The translations under genes were made by a program, and so were the position numbers. Source: Flavobacterium caseinilyticum (lineage in GTDB: Bacteria > Bacteroidota > Bacteroidia > Flavobacteriales > Flavobacteriaceae). From it: 64,000 nt of DNA. This document shows, one piece after another, positions 54,281 through 61,520 of this stretch (the first letter of the stretch is position 1; every line of letters begins with the position of its first letter). The notes below the pieces were generated by a model. The model did no database searches. It had not been told where the DNA came from and was given only the letters and a program-made list of their open reading frames with translations. The DNA is taken from assembly GCF_004349085.1 (NCBI RefSeq), contig NZ_SMFM01000002.1, positions 186,001-250,000 of the forward strand, given 5' to 3'.

Positions 54281-54868
54281 TTATGCTTTGATCCAATTCA
54301 GCACTTCTGGATCCGTTACTAATGTTCTTGGAGCAATTACTTTTTCCAATTCACCGTTTTCGTTAATTAAGTATTTTTGAAAATTCCATTCTACAGTGGA
54401 ATCTTGTAATCCATTTTTAGATTTTTGAGTCAAAAACTGATAAATTGCCGCCATATCATCGCCTTTTACAGAAACTTTATCCATCATTGGGAAAGTCACT
54501 CCGTAGTTCATTTGGCAAAAAGTAGCAATTTCTTCATTCGTTCCAGGCTCTTGTGAAGCAAAGTTGTTTGCCGGAAAACCTACTATTACTAATCCTTTGT
54601 CTTTATATTCTTTATAAACTGCTTCAAGGTCTTTGTATTGCGGCGTCAATCCACATTTTGAAGCCGTATTTACAATCATGATTTTTTTTCCTTTCAATGA
54701 AGCAAAATCAAAACTATTACCTGATAAATCTTCTACTTTGAACTGATAAACGGTTTCTTTAGCTACTAATGGTGTGCTCATATTGGTTTCTGATTTTTGA
54801 GGTTGTGCCTGATTTTTACAACTGAACAATAACAAAGCGCAGCTGGCCAGCAATAATACATTTTTCAT
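54281..54868 (-). CDS. glutathione-peroxidase-family lipoprotein
   Basis: 195 residues. Lipoprotein signal with LLFSC (Cys17), then a thioredoxin-fold peroxidase. The peroxidatic residue is Cys72 in NTASKCGLTPQY (Cys, not Sec), Gln is in GFPANNFASQEPG, and Trp-Asn in VEWNFQKYLI, completing the Cys-Gln-Trp-Asn tetrad. It should detoxify peroxides at the envelope, probably with thioredoxin-like reductants. Single gene. Confidence 0.92.
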   Translation of the reverse strand: MKNVLLLASCALLLFSCKNQAQPQKSETNMSTPLVAKETVYQFKVEDLSGNSFDFASLKGKKIMIVNTASKCGLTPQYKDLEAVYKEYKDKGLVIVGFPANNFASQEPGTNEEIATFCQMNYGVTFPMMDKVSVKGDDMAAIYQFLTQKSKNGLQDSTVEWNFQKYLINENGELEKVIAPRTLVTDPEVLNWIKA

Positions 54869-55011
54869 ATTTGAAATTTTTTATAAAATTAGATAAAAAT
54901 TTGTTTTATCAAAGCGTTTTTCAGTTAAACAGTAGTTAAATAAAAAGAAAACCTGACATTATGAAAATGCCAGGCTTCCAAACAAATAAACAACAAATCT
55001 TAATGTGGTAT

Positions 55012-57219
55012 TTAAAAAGTATAGGTAATTTTTCCTTTCATGAAGAAAGGCGTTCCTGGAGTAAAATGAATTTCTTCAACACTTTCAGGCTCATTTTGAA
55101 GCCTGGATTCAGTGGCAAATTGTGTTTCATTCCATGCAGTATTAAAGATATTCTCTACTGCAATTCCGAAATTGATATTCTTATATTGATAATTAACATT
55201 TAAATCGGAAATAAAATATCCTTTCGCAACAATTGAATTATCTTCATTCGCAGGGCGATTTTTTAAGTAACGATAGCGAATTCCTCCAGAAAAACCATTC
55301 ACTTTTTGGAAACTTAATCCTCCAGTAGTGGTGAAATCTGGTGCTAACGGAATGTAATCCTGACCTTTGGGTTCATCAATGCTTCTGGCATACGTATAAT
55401 TTGCATCAGCGTCAAAATACAACCAATCGTTCAGTTGATAACGCAATCCAAGCTCTGCTCCCATACGTTTTGATTTTCCGCTTGGCTCAATAATTCCGGC
55501 ATCTCCTACGTAAACAAACTCCTGTTCTAAAAACAAATACCATAATGCTGAATTTACAATCAACTTAGGAAATGGCTTCCAAATGGTACCAACATCAGTT
55601 CCTATAGCCGTTGGTAAAATTTGTTTTCCACTGTTTTGTACGACCACTCGGGCATCATTCGAATGGAAACCCATTCCTGATTTTACAAAAAACTGTAAAT
55701 TGTTATTTTGCGAATAAATGAAATTCAGTTTTGGAGAAAATTTAACTTTGGATTCCGATTGTGTTTTGTAATTCTCCATCAATTTATCTTGATAATTGAA
55801 TTTGAAATAATCCAATCGAATCGCCGGATTAATCATCAGTTTTCCAAAATTAAATTCGGAATTCACGTATGAAAACAAACTAGACTCATCAATATCACCT
55901 AATTTTATATTCTCAAGAACTGTTCTTCTATTCAAAGTATGTGAAAGCTCTGTGTCTGTTGTAGCATCAGCACGAAAACCAGCTCCAAATTGCAACAAAA
56001 CATCCGTATCATTTATTTTCGTCTTCTTATTCAACTCCGCGTTCATTCCATAGATATCGCGATTTTCTTTCTGTTTAATTTGGTCTCCATTTATTGGATC
56101 ATCTAAAAAGAAAGTAAAATTAGAATATAATTCAAATTGATAATTTGAATAAAAAGCATTGGCCTTCAAGAACGTATTTTCATCAATTGGTTTACTCAAA
56201 CTCGCATTAAAATTAGTTCGTGATGTATTTCCCCCTTCGGTATCATCAACAGCTCCAAATCTTGAAATCGTTCCATTATCAACCAAACGTTGCGGAATTT
56301 GTCCCGAAGCATCCCATTTGCTTGAAAAGCGAGAAGCCAAAATTGAAAACTTGCTGTTATCCTTCAAAATAGCGGAATATTTCCCTAGCAAATTGATTCT
56401 GTTAAAATTTTGGGGAGAATCAAACGGACCATCCGTCAGGATATATTCTGTGGCAATGTAAGCACTTTGTGTTTTTTGGTTGCCCAAAAGATTAAACAAT
56501 CCTACCGTTCTAAGGGTATTGAATTGTCCCACTTCGACACCAATGCTGCTTTTTTCAATTTTATCTTTAGTTTGGAAGGTAACGTATCCTGCCGTTGCAA
56601 AATCCCCTTTGTTGGCATAATACGTCCCTTTTCCAAAATCTATTTTTTCTACGGTTTCAGGTATAACAAAATGCAAATCAGCATAGCCCTGACCATGTGC
56701 GTGAGACACCATATTTACTGGCATTCCGTCGACAGAAATGGCTATATCTGTTCCGTGATCAATATCAAAACCTCTCAAAAATATTTGTTCCGCTTTTCCG
56801 CCGCCGGCATGTTGCCCGATGAATAATCCAGGAACTTTTCGAAGAATTTCCTGTGAAGAATTCACCGGCGTGGTTTCTAAATCTATTTTTGAAATGACAT
56901 TCATAGCTGAAAGTTTCGGTTGAATTACAATTTCATTCAATCTAAAAATATCATCTTCCATGATAATTGTATCATCCGAAGAAACAATTTGGTAATTCGT
57001 TTTTTTGTAGCCTAAGGCAGATATTTTGATTACATCACCAATTACTGTTTTATCTAAACTAAAAAAACCAAATTCATTTGTATGCGCATGATTGTCAGAA
57101 CTTGTGTTCATTAAATAAGCGTTTTCAATAGGATTCCCATCAAGGTCCAACACTTTTCCTTTTTGGGCATAGGTTGACAACCCAGAAAGGGCAACTAACA
57201 TTAAAATCAAACTTTTCAT
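55012..57219 (-). CDS. TonB-dependent outer-membrane receptor
   Basis: 735 residues. Signal peptide (about 18 residues), a carboxypeptidase-D-like regulatory domain (about 19-95: KVLDLDGNPIENAYLMNTSS), a plug (LRKVPGLFIGQHAGGGKAEQIFLRGFD) with a His-rich stretch VSHAHGQGYADLHF, and a 22-strand barrel ending in aromatic F (KGKITYTF). It lies 3 nt after the TPR gene in the same operon. The ligand is unknown; no SusD-like partner is present. The His-rich plug would suit metal binding but this is inference. Confidence 0.9.
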   Translation of the reverse strand: MKSLILMLVALSGLSTYAQKGKVLDLDGNPIENAYLMNTSSDNHAHTNEFGFFSLDKTVIGDVIKISALGYKKTNYQIVSSDDTIIMEDDIFRLNEIVIQPKLSAMNVISKIDLETTPVNSSQEILRKVPGLFIGQHAGGGKAEQIFLRGFDIDHGTDIAISVDGMPVNMVSHAHGQGYADLHFVIPETVEKIDFGKGTYYANKGDFATAGYVTFQTKDKIEKSSIGVEVGQFNTLRTVGLFNLLGNQKTQSAYIATEYILTDGPFDSPQNFNRINLLGKYSAILKDNSKFSILASRFSSKWDASGQIPQRLVDNGTISRFGAVDDTEGGNTSRTNFNASLSKPIDENTFLKANAFYSNYQFELYSNFTFFLDDPINGDQIKQKENRDIYGMNAELNKKTKINDTDVLLQFGAGFRADATTDTELSHTLNRRTVLENIKLGDIDESSLFSYVNSEFNFGKLMINPAIRLDYFKFNYQDKLMENYKTQSESKVKFSPKLNFIYSQNNNLQFFVKSGMGFHSNDARVVVQNSGKQILPTAIGTDVGTIWKPFPKLIVNSALWYLFLEQEFVYVGDAGIIEPSGKSKRMGAELGLRYQLNDWLYFDADANYTYARSIDEPKGQDYIPLAPDFTTTGGLSFQKVNGFSGGIRYRYLKNRPANEDNSIVAKGYFISDLNVNYQYKNINFGIAVENIFNTAWNETQFATESRLQNEPESVEEIHFTPGTPFFMKGKITYTF

Positions 57220-57222
57220 ACG

Positions 57223-58518
57223 CTACAATTTGTTTAACTTTTTCTCGAAATTCGGCCCCAATTCATATAAACTGGACAGTAATTCTTCCTTGATAGGTTT
57301 GGCTTTAAGCGGCAAATTATTTGCGCTGTAAATCATTGCCAAATGATACTGTACCTTTGGTTCGAACGATTTTCCAACCACATGATTTTGAGCAATTTCT
57401 AATGCTTTTTTATTCTCGCCCACATTTAAGTAAGACCACGCCAACAAATCATACGAATCAGCCGTGGGTCTGTGCTCTACTTCAATTTTAGCAATTTCTA
57501 ATGCTTTTTGAGCGGTTTGTTTGTCATCAGCATAAATTAAAGCGTTGTATTTATTATACATAGCACCATAATTATTTTTCTCCATCATAGAAAAATAAGC
57601 ATTTCTGTTTTTTATTTCCTTACTTTTATTGCCTTCAAATTGAGCAATTTGAGATTTCAGCAAATAAAAATCTGGTGTGTTATGAGTGGCAGCAATGGCA
57701 TCAATAATTCTGTTGGCCTCGTTTACATTTCTTTCTTTAGAAAAAACAATCCACGCAATACCTTTTAAAGCGTAGGAATAATTAGGATCTAATTCTAACG
57801 TTTTTAGGTAACTGTCATACGATTCCTGAATTCTTCCAGCATGACCATAAAAATCACCGAGGTTAGAATAGGACCAAATTTTAAGCACCTTGTTATCATC
57901 TTTTTCAGCAATACCTTTAGCTTTTTCCATGAAAGTTATAGCAGTTTCTAAATCGCCTTTATGATCGTTCCATTTTGCCAAGCGAATCAAATAATCAAAA
58001 CTATTCATGTCTCTGATTGCATTCAGATTTTTAACCGCTTCGGGATAATTTCCCAATTCCATTTGAACATCGAACAATAATTTTTGAGTTTCTTTTTTAC
58101 CCTCGCCAATTGCTAATGCTTTATTGGCAAGTTCCAAAGCTTCCTTAAAACGGTGCTGCGAAATATAATTTCTTGCCAATGATCGAACAGTTGAAACTTT
58201 TGAAAAATCATAGGCTTCATTTGATTTTGTCAATAAATCCTCTGCTTTATGTAAATTTTTAATATCACCTGTATATTCGAAAAGCGTGTTATAATTATTG
58301 GCTAACTGAGTTAAATAAGTTATTTGGTTAGGGGCAGCATCAAATTTTTTCTGCCAAAAAACAATTTCTTTTTGTGCTAAAGTCAATGATTTATTGTCTT
58401 TAACTTCCAGATAATTGTTGTAATCTTCTTTTTGTGTGATAGGATTTGATTTAGTCTCGCAACCGAATATGAATAGGATTGTGAAAACTGTAAACGGGAT
58501 TATTTTTAAAGTTTTCAT
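57223..58518 (-). CDS. TPR-repeat lipoprotein
   Basis: 431 residues. Lipobox FIFGC (Cys20). The rest is made of tetratricopeptide repeats: LTKSNEAYDFSK, HRFKEALELANKALAIGEG, LGNYPEAVKNLNAI, DLETAITFMEKAKGIAEK, RIQESYDSYLKTLELDPNYSYAL and others. It likely scaffolds proteins at the outer or inner membrane face in the periplasm. It sits between the DUF4331 pair and the TonB-dependent receptor; its mRNA start region has a short GTTT tandem repeat (58533-58548). Confidence 0.88.
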   Translation of the reverse strand: MKTLKIIPFTVFTILFIFGCETKSNPITQKEDYNNYLEVKDNKSLTLAQKEIVFWQKKFDAAPNQITYLTQLANNYNTLFEYTGDIKNLHKAEDLLTKSNEAYDFSKVSTVRSLARNYISQHRFKEALELANKALAIGEGKKETQKLLFDVQMELGNYPEAVKNLNAIRDMNSFDYLIRLAKWNDHKGDLETAITFMEKAKGIAEKDDNKVLKIWSYSNLGDFYGHAGRIQESYDSYLKTLELDPNYSYALKGIAWIVFSKERNVNEANRIIDAIAATHNTPDFYLLKSQIAQFEGNKSKEIKNRNAYFSMMEKNNYGAMYNKYNALIYADDKQTAQKALEIAKIEVEHRPTADSYDLLAWSYLNVGENKKALEIAQNHVVGKSFEPKVQYHLAMIYSANNLPLKAKPIKEELLSSLYELGPNFEKKLNKL

Positions 58519-58532
58519 ACTCTAAGCGTTTT

Positions 58533-58548
58533 GTTTGTTTGTTTGTTT
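58533..58548. repeat. GTTT tetranucleotide repeat in the 5' region of the TPR gene
   Basis: Four exact GTTT copies, continued imperfectly to about 58562, lie 15-44 nt upstream of the TPR lipoprotein ATG (minus strand reads AAAC). Confidence 0.8.
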
Positions 58549-58565
58549 ATTTGTTTTTGTTTAAA

Positions 58566-58608
58566 AAGAAAGACAGAGCGAAAATTAGTGTTAGCGCTCT
58601 GTCTTTTT
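58566..58608. terminator. terminator/attenuator between the DUF4331 pair and the TPR gene
   Basis: Stem AAGACAGAGCG (about 58570-58580) with CGCTCTGTCTT (58595-58605), 14-nt loop. On the minus strand it is followed by TTTCTTTTT, so it can end or weaken transcripts leaving the DUF4331 genes. The TPR gene starts 48 nt further on. Confidence 0.72.
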
Positions 58609-58619
58609 TTAAGGTAATA

Positions 58620-59174
58620 TTACCAAGCTGAAGCCAAGTAAGGGAAAGCTGTTCCAAATGCTTTATCATTTGCGTTTACGTTATCTTTAGTCAAACCAGG
58701 ATTAGAAGTTCCCATTGGTCCACCAAAAATCAATAATAATTCAACGTCTATTACGTCGTCAGCCAAAGTTCTTCCTGTCAAAACATTTGTTCCGTCAAAA
58801 AAAGTTGTTGGAGCAACTTTTGATACTCCTAATACATCTGTAGCTAGAAGACCTGTAAACTGAGCGGCGGTTTGCCCCAAAGCATTTGTAGTAAAAGCCG
58901 GATTTAAAGCCATTAATCTGGATTGAAAAACAGATTGGTATTTTGTTCCCATTGCAGATGGAATGGTACCGTTAAATTCGTCTTTTGGCGCTCCTGAACC
59001 AATAAAAACGGTGTTAATTGCAGGTCTTGCCATTTGATCTTGTTGAACAAAATTTCCGGAAAAATCCAAACTTGCTACCGAATCATTATTTGAATCGTCA
59101 TTATCACAATTTACTGAAACAACTGCCGCAATTAGCGCGATTGTTATGCTTTTGTATTTATTTGTTTTATTCAT
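58620..59174 (-). CDS. DUF4331-family protein, C-terminal-like, lipoprotein
   Basis: 184 residues from ATG 59174 (MNKTNKYKSITIALIAAVVS); an earlier ATG adds 11 residues before the signal and is unlikely. The lipobox is imperfect (SVNC, Cys23), followed by an acidic DNDDSNND stretch, as in surface-exposed Bacteroidota lipoproteins. The end VELLLIFGGPMGTSNPGLTK and FGTAFPYLASAW resembles the C-terminal part of DUF4331. It is 74 nt after a second DUF4331 protein that carries the N-terminal part. Function unknown. Confidence 0.72.
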   Translation of the reverse strand: MNKTNKYKSITIALIAAVVSVNCDNDDSNNDSVASLDFSGNFVQQDQMARPAINTVFIGSGAPKDEFNGTIPSAMGTKYQSVFQSRLMALNPAFTTNALGQTAAQFTGLLATDVLGVSKVAPTTFFDGTNVLTGRTLADDVIDVELLLIFGGPMGTSNPGLTKDNVNANDKAFGTAFPYLASAW

Positions 59175-59248
59175 GATGTTTACATTTAAGTTTTTTTGAA
59201 ATCGCAAATTGTGGATTCCACTATTTAAAAAGTTTAAAATAAAATTTG

Positions 59249-59899
59249 TTATTGTTTTTTCTTAGTTTCAGCCCAAACGTTTATGGTATTAGAATTACCC
59301 AACATCGTTTTTGGTACTTCCACTACTACGGCTAATACGTTTGTTCCTGCAAAAGTGTCTGTTCCCGGATTTTTAAAAGCTGTTGCTGTTCCGCCAAGAA
59401 TTGCTTGAAACTGACCTAAGTCAAAAAAGAAAGGATCATCTCTTGGTCCTGCAAAAAATTTCATTCCATTTTGTTCAGCAGTTATAGCAGTTGCGCCATA
59501 AGATGAAATTGTTACGTTTCCTGACGCAGAACTCGTTTTAACTGTACTTGATTTTCCTGGAGTTCCTGGAGCAACCGGTCCAAAGAAATACATTTTGTTA
59601 TCTCTTTTGATAGCTTGAATCACCAGATCCTCAACATTGTCGCCATTGTTGTCAATGTTGATTTCAATCATCGTATTCTCATCGAATTTTGCAGCAGCAG
59701 TAGTGTTAGGACTTAATAATCCTTGCGTGTTTACGGCAAATACTAAATTGTTTGAGTTTTGACCCTGGAAAGCGTAAACATCTGTGATGTCTGATGCATT
59801 TCCTGTTACCGCCGGAGCATCAATGTGATCCGCAGCTACTAAAATTAAGCCTGAGACCGCCACCAGCGATAGACCTAAAATCATTTTTGTTTTTTTCAT
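59249..59899 (-). CDS. DUF4331-family protein, N-terminal-like, secreted
   Basis: 216 residues from ATG 59899 (MKKTKMILGLSLVAVSGL); the longer reading adds 32 residues with no signal character. Signal peptide to about residue 23 (ILVAA), then DHIDAPAVTGNASDITDVYAF, the DUF4331 start signature, and a beta-rich body with DNNGDNVEDLVIQ, GPRDDPFFFDLGQFQ and VVEVPKTMLG. It is the first gene of the minus-strand set and diverges from the ECF sigma gene. The family is widespread; no reaction is known to me. Confidence 0.82.
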   Translation of the reverse strand: MKKTKMILGLSLVAVSGLILVAADHIDAPAVTGNASDITDVYAFQGQNSNNLVFAVNTQGLLSPNTTAAAKFDENTMIEINIDNNGDNVEDLVIQAIKRDNKMYFFGPVAPGTPGKSSTVKTSSASGNVTISSYGATAITAEQNGMKFFAGPRDDPFFFDLGQFQAILGGTATAFKNPGTDTFAGTNVLAVVVEVPKTMLGNSNTINVWAETKKKQ

Positions 59900-59920
59900 T
59901 TTATTTTTAATTAAATGGTT

Positions 59921-59940
59921 ATAGATGCATTTACGGGATT
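59921..59940 (-). promoter_or_regulatory. weak candidate ECF-type promoter element before the DUF4331 genes
   Basis: The minus strand reads AATCCCGTAAATGCATCTAT. It stands out in otherwise A/T-only sequence and lies 22-41 nt before the DUF4331 start, while no TAnnTTTG box is present. A -10 of the CGTA type would suit control by the divergent ECF factor. Inference only. Confidence 0.2.
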
Positions 59941-60101
59941 GCATTTGTTTTGGTTTTAAAAATGGTAATAAAAAATTAATTAATTTTTTAAACAACTGAT
60001 AATCATTATTTTAAATTCTTAAAAAAAATAAAATTATTTTGATTTTGATTTTTTTATTGTCTTGACATTCATAAAATCAATAATTTGTAAATAAGAATGT
60101 A

Positions 60102-60109
60102 TAAGTTTG
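60102..60109 (+). promoter_or_regulatory. -7 promoter box of the ECF sigma operon
   Basis: TAAGTTTG fits TAnnTTTG and is 20 nt before the ATG. The nearest TTG (60085-60087) is 14 nt upstream, so spacing is short. Confidence 0.4.
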
Positions 60110-60129
60110 TATTCGTTAAATAGTAAAAT

Positions 60130-60660
60130 ATGAGTCAAGAAGAATTATTAGTATTAATTTATAAGAAGGACGAAAGGGCATTTACACATCTATATGATAT
60201 GTATTCTAAAAGTTTATTTTCAGTCATTAATGTTCTGGTAAAAAACAGAGAAGAAGCAGAAGATGTGCTGCAGGAGGTATTTGTAAAAATCTGGAAAAAC
60301 ATGGATTCGTACCATGAAAGCAAAGGAAGATTCTATACTTGGATTCTTAATATCGCCAGAAATACTTCGATAGATAAGTTGCGTTCAAAAAACTTTAATA
60401 ACAGTCAAAAAAACCTTGCTACTGATAATTTCGTAAATTACTTTGAAGACAGTTCTAAACTGGCAGATAAAATGGATACGATAGGTTTACAGGAATTTGT
60501 AAAAAGACTGAAACCAAAGTGTATTCAAATAATAGATTTACTGTTTTTTAAAGGCTACACCCAGCAGGAAGCTTCGGACGAACTGGAGATTCCTTTAGGA
60601 ACCGTTAAAACTCACAATCGAAACTGTATTAATGATCTTAGAAATTATTTGAAAGTATAA
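60130..60660 (+). CDS. ECF RNA polymerase sigma factor
   Basis: 176 residues. Sigma region 2 (about 10-85: LYDMYSKSLFSVINVLVKN, EEAEDVLQEVFVKIWKNMDS, GRFYTWILNIARNTSIDKLR) and region 4 HTH (about 120-172: LLFFKGYTQQEASDELEIPLG, TVKTHNRNCINDLRNYL). Its stop overlaps the anti-sigma start by 1 nt (TAATG). It probably controls its own pair and the divergent DUF4331/TPR/receptor genes. Confidence 0.93.
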   Translation: MSQEELLVLIYKKDERAFTHLYDMYSKSLFSVINVLVKNREEAEDVLQEVFVKIWKNMDSYHESKGRFYTWILNIARNTSIDKLRSKNFNNSQKNLATDNFVNYFEDSSKLADKMDTIGLQEFVKRLKPKCIQIIDLLFFKGYTQQEASDELEIPLGTVKTHNRNCINDLRNYLKV

Positions 60661-61445
60661 TGGAAACAAAAGAATATATTGAATCAGGAATTCTGGAGCT
60701 ATATGTTTACGGTTTACTAAGTGAAGCCGAAAACGAAGAAGTCACCAGCAAGGCCAAAAATAATCCGGAAATTAACAATGAAATTATAGCAATTGAAAAG
60801 GCAATTGTTGCTTTATCGTCAAGCTTTTCACCATTTCATTCTGTAGCAAATTATGAAAAAATAAAAGAAAAACTGGAACTCAAACATGCAGAAGTTATAC
60901 AGCTAGAACCTGCAAAAAATAGATCTCAATACATTGGATGGGCTGCAGCATTATTATTGTTAGTGGGCCTTGGCTATCAGTACAATCAATTAAACTTAAC
61001 TACTACGCAAGTAGCCAAAACTGAAACTGAGAAAATTAAATTAGAGAAAGAATTTAATGTCTTAAAATTAAAGAATACAGCTAATGAAACTAGTTTGGCA
61101 GTTGTAAGAGACACTAAAAATACCGTTATAACGCTAGGTGGACAGGCAGTTGCTCCTGAATCTTCAGCTAAAGTGTATTGGAATCAAGAAACCAAAGTAG
61201 TGCATATCGATGCTGCCGGTTTACCAGAACCACCTGAAGGAATGGTGTATCAGGTTTGGGCATTAAAATTAAGCCCGCTTACTCCTACCAGTATTGGTTT
61301 ACTGGAAAACTTTGATGTAAATGAACAAAAATTATTTGCAGTAAATAATGCTAATGATGCAGAAGCTTTTGGAATTACATTAGAACCTGCAGGTGGAAGT
61401 TTAACTCCTACAATGGCACAGTTATACACCTTAGGAAAAGTATAA
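60660..61445 (+). CDS. RskA-like membrane anti-sigma factor
   Basis: 261 residues. A cytosolic N-terminal anti-sigma region (1-90: ESGILELYVYGLLSEAENEEV, without the ZAS His-Cys motif), one transmembrane span (about 96-112: YIGWAAALLLLVGLG), a short coiled coil, and the periplasmic RskA/C-terminal domain (GGQAVAPESSAKVYWNQETK, PEGMVYQVWALKLSPLTP). It binds the sigma factor until an envelope signal releases it, as known for the family. Coupled to the sigma gene by TAATG; followed by a terminator. Confidence 0.9.
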   Translation: METKEYIESGILELYVYGLLSEAENEEVTSKAKNNPEINNEIIAIEKAIVALSSSFSPFHSVANYEKIKEKLELKHAEVIQLEPAKNRSQYIGWAAALLLLVGLGYQYNQLNLTTTQVAKTETEKIKLEKEFNVLKLKNTANETSLAVVRDTKNTVITLGGQAVAPESSAKVYWNQETKVVHIDAAGLPEPPEGMVYQVWALKLSPLTPTSIGLLENFDVNEQKLFAVNNANDAEAFGITLEPAGGSLTPTMAQLYTLGKV

Positions 61446-61468
61446 AAAGCCTCTTTTCTAAATAAAAC

Positions 61469-61502
61469 AAAAAAGGTTCAACTACAAGTTGAACCTTTTT
61501 TT
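61469..61502. terminator. bidirectional terminator after the anti-sigma gene
   Basis: Stem AAAAGGTTCAACT/AGTTGAACCTTTT with an ACA loop and T run; the ccsBA gene ends 19 nt further on from the other side. Confidence 0.9.
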
Positions 61503-61520
61503 GTGGAAATTAAATAACTA

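Noticed and set aside
54961..55203. 80-codon plus ORF in the gap after the glutathione peroxidase gene
   Set aside because: Most of it lies antisense to the TonB receptor's C-terminal strands; no support as a gene.
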